Shown here: positions 9,861-19,397 of the stretch, in pieces | Layout: each line of letters begins with the position of its first letter | How positions within the stretch are numbered: position 1 is the first letter of the stretch | From: Acetobacteraceae bacterium | Lineage (GTDB): Bacteria; Pseudomonadota; Alphaproteobacteria; Acetobacterales; Acetobacteraceae | NCBI GenBank assembly: GCA_025360065.1 | Contig: JANYCX010000089.1 | Coordinates: 1 to 39,911 of the forward strand | Direction of reading: 5' to 3' | Length of the DNA: 39,911 bases | Notes under the pieces: generated by a model | Told to the model about the DNA's origin: nothing | Seen by the model: only the letters and a program-made list of their open reading frames with translations | The model's database searches: none | Program-made: the position numbers and the translations under genes

Positions 9861-10520
9861 CTACGAGGTCTTGCGGCGACGCAGCACGCCAAGACCAAGC
9901 AGCGCGCTGCCCAGCAACGCCATCGATGCAGGCTCCGGGACGCCAGTACCAACCTCCGGTTCGGTGCCGGCGATAAAGGCTGCGGGGAGCGGGGCGGCAC
10001 TTATTGACCAGCTAACGTCATCACCGAACGCCATGTTCCCGGACAGTGCACTCGAGGTTTGCCAGCCGAATTCGTTCCCAAGCCCCACCGTGATCGCAAG
10101 CCAGTAGGTGGATGTTCCGTCGATGGACCAGTTCAATCCGCTTAACGCGACGGTTCCGGAGCCGGGGCTTACCAACGCGCTATCGCCTGAAATGAAGGTC
10201 CCTGACGGCACGCCACTGACAGTCGACATCAGGCCTATCGTCGCTATATTGGTGGTGCCGGGTATATTGTTGAAAGCCTCACTCAGATACGCGGTCACCG
10301 TCGTCACCGTCGTCACCGAATTCGCGGCGAATGACAACGCATAATAGGATTGGAAGGCCGGGTTCGGCTCGGCGTAGGCCTGATTATTCACGTCCCACGC
10401 GAATTGACCGGTGCTGAAAACGTCCGCGCCGATTGTATTGAGAAGGACAGTCGAGGCCTGGGCCGCTGACGCAAATGTGAGGCCTGCCAGGGCTGCGGCG
10501 GAAAGAAAAAATCGGTTCAT
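9861..10520 (-). CDS. PEP-CTERM sorting-domain secreted protein
   Basis: Signal peptide MNRFFLSAAALAGLTFASAAQA; C-terminus VPEPASMALLGSALLGLGVLRRRKTS (PEP motif, TM helix, Arg-rich tail). Confidence 0.92.
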   Translation of the reverse strand: MNRFFLSAAALAGLTFASAAQASTVLLNTIGADVFSTGQFAWDVNNQAYAEPNPAFQSYYALSFAANSVTTVTTVTAYLSEAFNNIPGTTNIATIGLMSTVSGVPSGTFISGDSALVSPGSGTVALSGLNWSIDGTSTYWLAITVGLGNEFGWQTSSALSGNMAFGDDVSWSISAAPLPAAFIAGTEPEVGTGVPEPASMALLGSALLGLGVLRRRKTS

Positions 10521-10607
10521 GATCAATATCCAATCTGCGGGTTCAGGACTTTTTAAAAGGCAAAACGTGACTTTCGACACCGAACGTCGCGCAACACAAC
10601 TCTACAA

Positions 10608-10636
10608 ATTCTACCGAGCAAAAAGCATGCCGTCAA
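10608..10636 (-). promoter_or_regulatory. Sigma70-type promoter candidate upstream of the PEP-CTERM gene
   Basis: Minus strand TTGACG (10636-10631), 17-bp spacer GCATGCTTTTTGCTCGG, TAGAAT (10613-10608). Confidence 0.6.
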
Positions 10637-10760
10637 CTAAACCCAATAAAATCAATGGTTCCATTTTGAATATTTTTTGACTTGTAAAATTTCCCGACAA
10701 ACCTTCAAGGTCGGACTCTGACGCATGGTAACCCAAACCGAACCGGGGACGACCACGTCC

Positions 10761-11216
10761 CTAACACGGCCCGGTGGAAGTTTTGACGATTCGAATTTTG
10801 ATCGGTGTGGCTCCCACCGAAGCGCAGAAATCATAGGTGTTATTGCCTGGATTTGCGCCGTTCAGACCGAACACAATGTAGCTAAAAGTACTATTGCCCG
10901 GCGCGTAGGTGTAGGTAACTTTCCCTGTTGAGTCGACCGCCCAACTGCCGATATTGGTACGTGTCGGATCAACTGCGCCGGTCCCTCTCTTGTAGTCACC
11001 GAGCCTACCGCCCGTATAATGTGCTTCCTGATTGATATAGGTCGCCAAGCCTGTGGTGGCAGGATAACACGCGAGCGAGCCGGTCAACAGGTTGTTTGCC
11101 TGGGATTGGCTATACTGCGTATACGTGGACCCGCTTGCCGTGCAATTAATAGCAAACGCCATGCTCGGCACACTCAACAGGCCCACAAGCCCGCAAACCC
11201 AACCTAATTTCCTCAT
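10761..11216 (-). CDS. Hypothetical secreted protein, Cys-containing, Thr/Ser/Asn/Tyr-rich
   Basis: 151 aa with signal peptide MRKLGWVCGLVGLLSVPSMAFA; RBS-like GGGAGA upstream; ends ...RIVKTSTGPC. Confidence 0.7.
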   Translation of the reverse strand: MRKLGWVCGLVGLLSVPSMAFAINCTASGSTYTQYSQSQANNLLTGSLACYPATTGLATYINQEAHYTGGRLGDYKRGTGAVDPTRTNIGSWAVDSTGKVTYTYAPGNSTFSYIVFGLNGANPGNNTYDFCASVGATPIKIRIVKTSTGPC

Positions 11217-11424
11217 CGGACATTCTCCCTGCTAACATAAACCCTCAAGGGGTCTGATTCCGCGCAATGGTTTCCTCGTGTCGGCCAAATGCCTCGAAAT
11301 TCTGTTTATTGATTATAAATCTACTGATATTGAGGGTTTGGCACAACCTTCTTATCGAAAATGCAATCTCAAACCAACGCCCCTCGCTGCGCCGATGCTG
11401 AACGAAACGTCGAGACTGCAAACC

Positions 11425-11838
11425 CTACCCCTCCACAAACCTCAAAGCCGCCCCATTAATGCAATGCCGCAGCCCGCTCGGTGCCGGCCCGTCTTCGAAG
11501 ACATGCCCCAAATGCCCCTCGCAGCGCGCGCAATGCACCTCGGTCCGGGTCATGAACCAACTGCGATCGGTCGTCGTCGCAACCGATCCCTCCACCGCCG
11601 CATAAAAGCTCGGCCAGCCAGTGCCGCTTTCGAATTTGGTGTCTGACGGATACAATTCCTGCCCGCAGCCGGCGCAGGCAAACATCCCCGGCCGCTTTTC
11701 GGCGTTTAGCGGCGATGTGCCGGCACGTTCGGTCGCATGCTTCCTCAGCACGTTAAACTGCTCCGGCGTCAGGCGTTCCCGCCACTCGGCATCGCTTTGC
11801 GGTAAGGTCGCGGTCGGTTGCGCGGCGTCGTCTGGCAT
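11425..11838 (-). CDS. msrB: Peptide-methionine (R)-S-oxide reductase MsrB
   Basis: CAGCGQELYPSDTKFESGTGWPSFYAAV, CARCEGHLGHVFEDGP, LRHCINGAALRF. Confidence 0.97.
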   Translation of the reverse strand: MPDDAAQPTATLPQSDAEWRERLTPEQFNVLRKHATERAGTSPLNAEKRPGMFACAGCGQELYPSDTKFESGTGWPSFYAAVEGSVATTTDRSWFMTRTEVHCARCEGHLGHVFEDGPAPSGLRHCINGAALRFVEG

Positions 11839-11874
11839 GGCACCCCTCCATATCTCCGATAAAGATGTGGTCCC

Positions 11875-13140
11875 TTGCGGGCCCGGTCAAGCCACGCCAA
11901 CAGCGAATGGGACCCTGAATTGCTCCGCCTCCCCGGATTTCGTGCCTACTTGGCGGCGGCCGCCCTCGGGCGACTGGCGTTTTCGGCGGTCGCCGTGCTG
12001 CAGGGCATCGCGGTCTATCAGTTAGCGCGCGATCCTCTGGCGCTGGGCTGGATGGGGTTGGCCATGGCGGTTCCCGCCATCGGGCTGGTGCTGTTCGGCG
12101 GCCATGTCGCGGATCGCTATAATCGGCGCTGGATTGTGATCGCCGCCCGCACCGCAATGGCATTGCTGACCCTGGGGATGGCCGCGATCGAGACTTTAGC
12201 AGTCGCCGACGGCCTTGCCTTACTCTACACGATTTCCTTCTTCATCGGCGTTGTGGGTGCTTTCGCCAATCCGGCGAGCGCCGGCCTCGAAGCCCAGGTC
12301 GTCCCGCCCGAGCACGCGTTGCGCGGCGCATCGCTGCTGGCATCAACCGGGCAGGTCGCCGGGCTGATCGGCGCGCCGCTCGGCGGGCTGGTCTACGATA
12401 GTGTCGGCCCCGGCATCGCGTTCCCGATCTTGTCGGGAATCTTTACACTCTCAGCGGCCTGCATCGTTCTCGGCGTTCCCGCCCGGCCGGCAAGCGTGGT
12501 TGCCGGGCCAAATCCGCGCATGCTGGTCAACATTGCCGAGGGCATCCGCGCCGTCTTCGCCGATCAGCGGCTGGTCGGGTCGATGGCATTAGACCTGTTC
12601 GCGATTTTCTTCGGTGGCGTGATCGGGCTGTTGCCGCTGTTTGCCACCGACATCCTCCATGTCGGCTCGGCCGGGGCTGGCGCGTTGCGGGCGGCGGCCT
12701 CGGCGGGGTCGGTGGTGGCCATGGCGATCGCCTGGCGCTACCCGCCGCGCCGCTATGCCGGCCTGGCGCTGCATCTGGCGATTGCCGGGTTTGGCGTTGG
12801 CATCATCGTGTTCGGGCTGTCGACCAGCTTCCTGCTGTCGCTCGCCGCGATCTTCTTCACCGGGGCGTGCGATGGCGTGTCGGTGGTGGTACGCCAGGCC
12901 ATCGTCCGCCTGCTGGCGCCTGACCACATGCGCGGCCGCATCGCCGCGGTTCGCATGGTGTTCGTCAATTCATCCAACGAGTTGGGCGATTTCGAAAGCG
13001 GGGTCGCCGCCGCGCTGATCGGCGCTGGCCCGGCAGTGTGCATGGGTGGCGCCATCACCATCGCCACCGCCGCCATCACCGCGTGGCGCGCACCGAAGCT
13101 GCTGCGGCTCGACATCGGGCGCATCGTCGCGCCATTGTAA
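11875..13140 (+). CDS. MFS transporter (EntS-like)
   Basis: 421 aa hydrophobic; GLVLFGGHVADRYNRRWIVIAART, FADQRLVGSMALDLFAIFFGG. Exact start uncertain (TTG in ORF track). Confidence 0.8.
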   Translation: MRARSSHANSEWDPELLRLPGFRAYLAAAALGRLAFSAVAVLQGIAVYQLARDPLALGWMGLAMAVPAIGLVLFGGHVADRYNRRWIVIAARTAMALLTLGMAAIETLAVADGLALLYTISFFIGVVGAFANPASAGLEAQVVPPEHALRGASLLASTGQVAGLIGAPLGGLVYDSVGPGIAFPILSGIFTLSAACIVLGVPARPASVVAGPNPRMLVNIAEGIRAVFADQRLVGSMALDLFAIFFGGVIGLLPLFATDILHVGSAGAGALRAAASAGSVVAMAIAWRYPPRRYAGLALHLAIAGFGVGIIVFGLSTSFLLSLAAIFFTGACDGVSVVVRQAIVRLLAPDHMRGRIAAVRMVFVNSSNELGDFESGVAAALIGAGPAVCMGGAITIATAAITAWRAPKLLRLDIGRIVAPL

Positions 13141-13160
13141 GCCGAGCAAGGAGCGAGCGA

Positions 13161-16100
13161 ATGGACGAGACCGGCCGCGCGGCGATTGCGGCGGATACGT
13201 TGGTGATCGCGTTGGGCGGCGTCGATGCGTTTGCGCCGCCGGTGGCGTTTTCGCTCGTCTGTGTGCGGGCCGCGTTTGCCGACCTTGGGGTGCGGCGGGT
13301 GCTGCTGGCTTTCGCTGACCGGTCCAGCCCCAGTGTGACCGCGCTTGAAATGGCGTTGCGCGCGCGTGCCATTCCGGTGTCCTGCCATCTTGTGGAAGCT
13401 GGCGCCTGGCCCGAGGCCGTGCATCTGGTCGCAGCCGGGCATGCCCCGCAATCGTCGCACTTGGCCAGCCTGTTCAGCTTCCGCGACCGCGACGTGTTGC
13501 ACAATGCCGGGCATGCCGGCGCGCCGCAGCTGTTCCTTGGGACCGACACCGCCGCATCCTATCCGCCCGCGTCGGCATGGACCGCAGCACAAGCCCAAAT
13601 GGATGCCTGTCTGGCCTATTCCGAGGCCAGCATCACCATTGCGGCAATCGCGCTGCCGCCGGCGACGCCCGATTTCGGTCGTGATATGGCAATTCTGGCC
13701 GCACCCAACGGACATGCCACGCTGGCTGCTGATCTTGCGCGACGCTTTGCCGCCGATCCGCATATCGCCCTGCTGGACATGCTGCTTCTGGCGATCATCG
13801 ACCGATCGGCAGCACTTCCGGCGATGCCAGACCTCGGGGCTGACGATGCATTGTGGTGGCGCAATATCGTGCATGTTCGCGCGATGCACTGGGGGGCCGC
13901 GCCGCGCAGTGAGATCGAAATCGGGCCAGAGCATGATTTCCTCGGCAGCATTGCCCCGACCGGCGATTGGCCATTGCTCCGCTGGCTCAACATGCTCGCC
14001 ATGCGCCGGCTGCGCCCGACTGCCATGGTTGCGGTGATGGTGATGGCGACCGATGAAGGGATCAATCTGGTCGAATGGATTGCCCATCATCAGGCAATCG
14101 GCACGCCCGACATATTTCTTTATACCAATCAGAATAGCGATGGCTCGGAGCCGCTGCTCGCAGCCCTGGTCGCCGCCGGGGCGATCACCCTGATCCGCCA
14201 GCGCAGCGCGCCGGGCGCCGAGGTCGAGATCACGGCCCTGCGGCACGCGGTTGAGCTGCTGCCCGAAATGCGGCGCTTTGAATGGGTGCTGTTCGTCGAT
14301 GCCGATGACTTCACCACCCCCGATGGCAAATACGACCATAGCCTGCCCGCCCTGCTCCAGGCCGCTGGCGATGCAGCACCGGGGGCGATGCTGCTGCCCT
14401 GGCACTGGCGCTGCTGGCCGCATCGGTTCGACCGCAGCCCAGGCATGATGCTCACCCGGTTTCCCCATGCCATGCCCCATATCCTGTTCAAGGCGGCCGC
14501 ACGGCTGGCCGCGCTGGTGGCAATGCCCATGAGCCGAGCGCCTGAGCTTGATGCGGGCGTGGCAGTGATCGGCACCGATCTGGTGGAAATCCCGGCGGCA
14601 CAGATCTGGGACCGCGTGCCCAAGCCCAATGCCGGCGGCAGCATCCAGCATTTCTGGGGCAAATCCTTCGTCGAATTCGTCATTAAAAAGCAATGCGACG
14701 ATCGCCTGCAACCCGCCACCGGCATGGACAACCTCGCTTTCGCCCAGTTCCGCGATCGGAACCATCCGATGACGATGGCCAATCTGCACCCAGTGCCATC
14801 GATGGTCATCGCCCGCACGCGCGCCGCGATGGAGCGGCTGCTGGCAGACCCGGCGATTGCCGCCGCCTCCGAGGCGGTCGCGGCGATCTTCACCGCCCGC
14901 GCGGCCGCCATCGCGGGCGATCCGACCCTGCGCGAGGTCTTCGCCAGCCTGTCCGATCCGATCACGCCGTTGGATTGGGCGGCGGACGATGTTGGGCAAA
15001 CCACCGCCTTGCTGCATCGAGCGGATGGCGTGGCGCGGCTGGCCGATGCGATGGCGCGCCGCTTCCCGAACGGGCCAGGGCGCGGGATCATCGGTGCCGT
15101 GCTGGCAGCGATCCGCGATCCGGCGGTGCCGCTTGCGGCAGTGGAAACCGATGACAACCAGGCCAGGCTATGGCTCGCCACCACCGCCGCCGCAGGCGCC
15201 CAGCGCCTTGGGGCGCCACGCGCCAACGTACATCATCTCGGCACGGAGTTTGATTTCGTCGCCACCGACCGAACACCCACAGCCTGGTCGGTATGGCAAT
15301 GGCTTGGCGTGCTCGCACTCCGACACATCCAACCCGACAAGACCGTGGCCGCGATGCTCTCGACACGGAATGAGGGCATTAATCTGCTGGAATGGGTCGC
15401 GCATTATCGGGCCATCGGGGTCGAGCGGATTTTTATTTACACCAACGCCAACGACGATGGCAGCGATGACCTCCTGCTGGCGCTCGCCCAGCAGGATATC
15501 ATCACCCTGGTGATCCAGGATTGCGGGCCTGGCATCTGGGCCCAGCGCCGCGCGCTGCAACATGCGCTGCTGATGCTGCCCGAGCTGCGGCAATACGCCT
15601 GGGTGCTGTTCCCCGACGCGGATGAATACACCATTCCCGACGCACGCTACGATCACCGCATCGCCCCGTTGCTCGCTGCCGCCGACGCACTGCCATCGCA
15701 GCCAGGGGCGATTTTACTGCCATGGCGCAGCCGCCTGTGGCCGCATCGTTTTGACCGACCGACCGGGATGACGTTGCAAAACTACCCACACGCGGTGACG
15801 CATGAATTGTTCAAGTCGGCTGTCAGGCCCGCTGTGGCGACAAGCATGATCGAAATCCATTTCCCCTTCCTCGATCCCGGGGTGACGATGGTCGGTTCGA
15901 ACCTCATCGACGTACCCGTCGACGCAGGCTGGTCCACGCTGCCGAAATCCGACGCTGGCGGGCGGGTCGAGCATGTCTGGGCACGATCCTTCACCGATTT
16001 CGTCATCAAACGCCAACGCGGCTTTACCGGCGGCTTGCGCGATTTCAGCCTGTTCCACAAATTCAACCTGACCATGACCCCAGAAAACCTTTGGCCGATT

Positions 16101-16286
16101 GAGGCGTTGGTCATCGACCGGCTAAGCCAACAGCTCGAACAATTGCTGGCGATCCCCGATATCGCCGCGGCAGCTGCCAAGGTCGCGGGACTTTACGCCG
16201 CGCGCGTCGCCTCCATCGCCGCCGACCCCGAATTGCGTGCCATCTTTGACGCAATGCCCAACCCGAACGGAGAGCAAGCCGGATGA
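13161..16286 (+). CDS. Tandem-domain glycosyltransferase (two Glyco_tranf_2_4/GT92-like modules)
   Basis: Two copies of DEGINLVEWIAHHQAIGTPDIFLYTNQNSDGS...VDADDFTTPDGKYDH and NEGINLLEWVAHYRAIGVERIFIYTNANDDGS...PDADEYTIPDARYDH in one 1041-aa protein. Confidence 0.85.
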   Translation: MDETGRAAIAADTLVIALGGVDAFAPPVAFSLVCVRAAFADLGVRRVLLAFADRSSPSVTALEMALRARAIPVSCHLVEAGAWPEAVHLVAAGHAPQSSHLASLFSFRDRDVLHNAGHAGAPQLFLGTDTAASYPPASAWTAAQAQMDACLAYSEASITIAAIALPPATPDFGRDMAILAAPNGHATLAADLARRFAADPHIALLDMLLLAIIDRSAALPAMPDLGADDALWWRNIVHVRAMHWGAAPRSEIEIGPEHDFLGSIAPTGDWPLLRWLNMLAMRRLRPTAMVAVMVMATDEGINLVEWIAHHQAIGTPDIFLYTNQNSDGSEPLLAALVAAGAITLIRQRSAPGAEVEITALRHAVELLPEMRRFEWVLFVDADDFTTPDGKYDHSLPALLQAAGDAAPGAMLLPWHWRCWPHRFDRSPGMMLTRFPHAMPHILFKAAARLAALVAMPMSRAPELDAGVAVIGTDLVEIPAAQIWDRVPKPNAGGSIQHFWGKSFVEFVIKKQCDDRLQPATGMDNLAFAQFRDRNHPMTMANLHPVPSMVIARTRAAMERLLADPAIAAASEAVAAIFTARAAAIAGDPTLREVFASLSDPITPLDWAADDVGQTTALLHRADGVARLADAMARRFPNGPGRGIIGAVLAAIRDPAVPLAAVETDDNQARLWLATTAAAGAQRLGAPRANVHHLGTEFDFVATDRTPTAWSVWQWLGVLALRHIQPDKTVAAMLSTRNEGINLLEWVAHYRAIGVERIFIYTNANDDGSDDLLLALAQQDIITLVIQDCGPGIWAQRRALQHALLMLPELRQYAWVLFPDADEYTIPDARYDHRIAPLLAAADALPSQPGAILLPWRSRLWPHRFDRPTGMTLQNYPHAVTHELFKSAVRPAVATSMIEIHFPFLDPGVTMVGSNLIDVPVDAGWSTLPKSDAGGRVEHVWARSFTDFVIKRQRGFTGGLRDFSLFHKFNLTMTPENLWPIEALVIDRLSQQLEQLLAIPDIAAAAAKVAGLYAARVASIAADPELRAIFDAMPNPNGEQAG

Positions 16287-17125
16287 CCGACCCCATCGCG
16301 GCACTGGAGGCGATCGGCGAGTTGCCCGATGCCGAAATCGACATTGCCGAAGCCGCCTTGCAGCTTGCCCGCATCGACGCCCCGGACGCCGACTGGCGCG
16401 CCGCCCGCGCCCATTTGACCGTGCTGGCGCAGGAGGCGGTGGCGGCTTCCCACGATATTGCCGAAGACGACATCGTCGCCCAGACCGATTTGCTGGCAAC
16501 CCTGCTGGCGGGCCATCACTTTTATCGCGGCGCCGCCAACCGGTACGAGGAAGCCGACAACGCCAATCTGATCCGGGTGATCGAACGACGGCGCGGCCTG
16601 CCTGTGGCACTCGGGGTGATTTGGCTGCACACCATCGCCGCCACTGGCTGGCGCGGCCATGGGGTAAATTTCCCGGGCCATTTCCTGATCGCGGTCGCCG
16701 ACGGCACCATCACTGGCGGCTCGCGCCAAGTGGTGCTCGACGTGTTCGGCGGCGGTCATGCGCTCAGCGTGCCGACGTTGCGCACCATGATAAAAGCGGT
16801 CGAAGGCGAACGAGCCGAGTTGCGCCCCGGCCTGTTGCGACCGATGGGCAATCGCGCGGTGCTGCTGCGGCTGCAAAACAACATCCGCACCCGCCGCCAT
16901 GCTGCCGGCGATCTACCCGGCGCGCTCGCCGCGACCGAAAACATCCTGCGCTTTGCCCCCGATGAAGCCTGGCTGTGGCGCGAAGCGGCCGAGCTTCAGC
17001 GCGGGCTCGACCAGGTGTCGGCCGCCTTGCGCAGCCTGGCGCGTTTTCTGGAACTGGTGCCCGATGGTGACACCGCGGTTGAAGCGCGCAGCCTGATGGA
17101 GCATTTGCGAGCGCGGTTGAACTGA
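16283..17125 (+). CDS. SirB1 family protein (transglutaminase-like plus TPR-like C-terminus)
   Basis: NLIRVIERRRGLPVALGVIWLHTIAATGWRGHGVNFPGHFLIAV; ATGA overlap with the upstream gene. Confidence 0.87.
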   Translation: MTDPIAALEAIGELPDAEIDIAEAALQLARIDAPDADWRAARAHLTVLAQEAVAASHDIAEDDIVAQTDLLATLLAGHHFYRGAANRYEEADNANLIRVIERRRGLPVALGVIWLHTIAATGWRGHGVNFPGHFLIAVADGTITGGSRQVVLDVFGGGHALSVPTLRTMIKAVEGERAELRPGLLRPMGNRAVLLRLQNNIRTRRHAAGDLPGALAATENILRFAPDEAWLWREAAELQRGLDQVSAALRSLARFLELVPDGDTAVEARSLMEHLRARLN

Positions 17126-17128
17126 CGG

Positions 17129-18313
17129 TTAACGGAAGCGATCAATGCGCCGCAGCAATGCGGGGATATTCACCGTGAACGGCTTGTGGATGACGCTGAA
17201 ATCGCGGTCGAGTGTTTTGCCCTCAAACACCCCCCAGACCAACTCGCACGAGCTGAACAGGCAGGCATGGGCGTGGATCCAATTGGGTTCGGATTCGATA
17301 TCGATCAGCACGGTACCCGGCGCACAAAACACGCAGTTGAACAGCGCCGCACCGGATGGCCCGACCACCATGTGCGCATCGGCAAACGCCGCGATCTGGG
17401 CGCGGGCCGACATCAGATGCGGGCGGATAATCTCAAACCCTTTGCCAGCCAGCGCCACTTCCAACGCGGCCTCGTTGACCATCCGCCGGCCATGGCCGCC
17501 GAGGTCACGACGCGAGACATAAATCCGCCGCCCCTCCGCGCTTCGCCCGAAGCCGTGTCGGGCTTTCAACCCCGCGTAAAATCCGCGCGAGGCATCGTCG
17601 AGATACGCTTCCGGATTACGCAGCCCAGGGATCACCGCGCGCCCGATCTCCCAGATCGCCCCAGGGTCATGCGGCACGATGCGCGCCGGCGCGATCCCGG
17701 CGAGTTCCAACAATTCGCCGTATTGGCCATGGGAGAGATGGGCGAGCACCGGCCAGTCCGGCGGCACACTGCCGAACATCGCGAGCTTGGGCAGCACCCG
17801 GAACAGGAACGATCCGTAATTCGCCGGCTCGGTTGCGCATAACACCAGCACCGGGCCATCAAATTGTTCGGTGCGCCGGGCGCCGGGCGCGAAGGTGAAC
17901 CTATCTCCGGTTCGGACCAACCCGGTCTGCTCATTGGCAAAATGGTCTCCATTTTGCGCCAACCGGTCGAGATAGGCGGGAAATGCGCCGGCATCAGCAC
18001 CGGGCGCATCGTTGAAAAACGCACCATCGGCCGTCAGAATGGTGCGATAGCCGACCACGCGGATATTGCGCGCCCCGACCGCGAAGGCCGGCGGGTAGGT
18101 CACCGGGCATGGCCCAAGATCATTGGCGAACAATCCCGCGCCATCCGGATCGTCACGGAAGGCTGGTTCGCCGCGGGTGAAATGGCGCGGCGTGCCGGGC
18201 GGAGCGATCCAGACGCCGTCGGCGGTGCCATCCAGCAACGCGGGGCGATCGATGGCCGGCAGGTCCAGCGCCCTGATCGGGCGGTAATGCTCGGGGTTGG
18301 CAGGGATCATCAT
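17129..18313 (-). CDS. Glycosyltransferase family 61 protein
   Basis: RRIYVSRRDLGGHGRRMVNEAALEVALAGKGFEIIRPHLMSARAQIAAFADAHMVVGPSGAALFNCVFCAPGTVLIDI is characteristic of GT61. Start 18313 or 18310. Confidence 0.82.
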   Translation of the reverse strand: MMIPANPEHYRPIRALDLPAIDRPALLDGTADGVWIAPPGTPRHFTRGEPAFRDDPDGAGLFANDLGPCPVTYPPAFAVGARNIRVVGYRTILTADGAFFNDAPGADAGAFPAYLDRLAQNGDHFANEQTGLVRTGDRFTFAPGARRTEQFDGPVLVLCATEPANYGSFLFRVLPKLAMFGSVPPDWPVLAHLSHGQYGELLELAGIAPARIVPHDPGAIWEIGRAVIPGLRNPEAYLDDASRGFYAGLKARHGFGRSAEGRRIYVSRRDLGGHGRRMVNEAALEVALAGKGFEIIRPHLMSARAQIAAFADAHMVVGPSGAALFNCVFCAPGTVLIDIESEPNWIHAHACLFSSCELVWGVFEGKTLDRDFSVIHKPFTVNIPALLRRIDRFR

Positions 18314-18410
18314 TGGTTTTCCACAGTGCGGCAGGACACGCGGGCGTGGATGAGTTGCGCTCCCGGCTGAACTGATCCATCTGACAGGCAACGGCTATTG
18401 GAGACAAGAC

Positions 18411-19385
18411 ATGGCACGCGCGTTGAAGGTTGCGGTCCAGATGGACCCGATGGAAACCATCGATATCAATGGCAATTCGGATTTCGCCATGATGCTCGCC
18501 GCCCAGGCGCGCGGGCATGCGCTGTGGCATTACGAAGTCCGGCATATGTCGCTGGGGGAAGGCCGGGCCGGGGCGCGGCTGACCGCACGCGCGCGTCCGG
18601 TAACAGTCCAGCGCGTGGCGGGGGCGCATTTCACCTTTGGCACCGAAACCGTGCTCGATCTGTCCACCATGGACGTGGTGATGATGCGCCAGGACCCGCC
18701 GTTTGACATGGCCTACATCACCGCCACCCACATGCTTGAACATATTCATCGCGCCGATGGCAGCGGCACGCTGGTGGTCAACAACCCGGTTTCGGTGCGC
18801 AATGCGCCAGAAAAGCTGCTGGTGACGCATTTCCCACATCTGATGCCGCCGACGTTGGTGACCTGGGATACCGACGCGATCAAGGCGTTCCGCGTCACCC
18901 ATGGTGACATTATTGTGAAGCCGTTATTCGGCAATGGCGGCGCTGGCGTGTTCCGCATCAAGCCGGATGACGAAAATCTGGCCTCGCTGCTCGAAATGCA
19001 CTTCGCCCGGTCACGCGAACCGTTGATGATCCAGCGCTACGAGCCCGCCGTCCGCCGTGGCGACAAGCGCATCATCCTGATCGACGGCGTGCCGATGGGC
19101 GCGGTCAACCGGGTGCCCGCCCAAGGCGAAGCCCGCAGCAACATGCATGTTGGCGGTCGCCCGGAAAAATCGGTGCTGACCGCGCGGGAACAGGAAATCT
19201 GCGCCGCCATCGGGCCGACCTTGCGCGCACAGGGGATGATTTTTGTCGGCATTGACGTGATCGGTGACTATCTGACCGAAATCAACGTCACCTCCCCCAC
19301 CGGCTTGCAGGAAATTCAACGCTTTGATGGCACCGATCTGGCGGCGGTAATTTGGGAGACGATTGAGGGCAAGTTGAAGCGATAA
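18411..19385 (+). CDS. gshB: Glutathione synthetase
   Basis: KVAVQMDPMETIDINGNSDFAMMLAAQARGH, MRQDPPFDMAYITATHMLE, ATP-grasp KPLFGNGGAGVFRI, GIDVIGDYLTEINVTSPTGLQEI. Confidence 0.96.
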   Translation: MARALKVAVQMDPMETIDINGNSDFAMMLAAQARGHALWHYEVRHMSLGEGRAGARLTARARPVTVQRVAGAHFTFGTETVLDLSTMDVVMMRQDPPFDMAYITATHMLEHIHRADGSGTLVVNNPVSVRNAPEKLLVTHFPHLMPPTLVTWDTDAIKAFRVTHGDIIVKPLFGNGGAGVFRIKPDDENLASLLEMHFARSREPLMIQRYEPAVRRGDKRIILIDGVPMGAVNRVPAQGEARSNMHVGGRPEKSVLTAREQEICAAIGPTLRAQGMIFVGIDVIGDYLTEINVTSPTGLQEIQRFDGTDLAAVIWETIEGKLKR

Positions 19386-19397
19386 AACGGACGTGGA

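Noticed and set aside
10295-10319. Micro-repeat GTCACCGTC x2.8
   Set aside because: 9-bp in-frame repeat encoding TTVTTVT in the PEP-CTERM protein; too short to call a variable-number element.
10746-10761. GGGACG-ACCA-CGTCCC palindrome at the end of the orphan secreted gene as a terminator
   Set aside because: Perfect 6-bp stem but no T-run on either strand, so not called as a rho-independent terminator.
12753-15017. 754-aa minus-strand ORF opposite the MFS and tandem GT genes
   Set aside because: GC-rich antisense shadow ORF; Arg/Gly/His-rich composition with no family motifs, while the plus strand encodes clear conserved domains.
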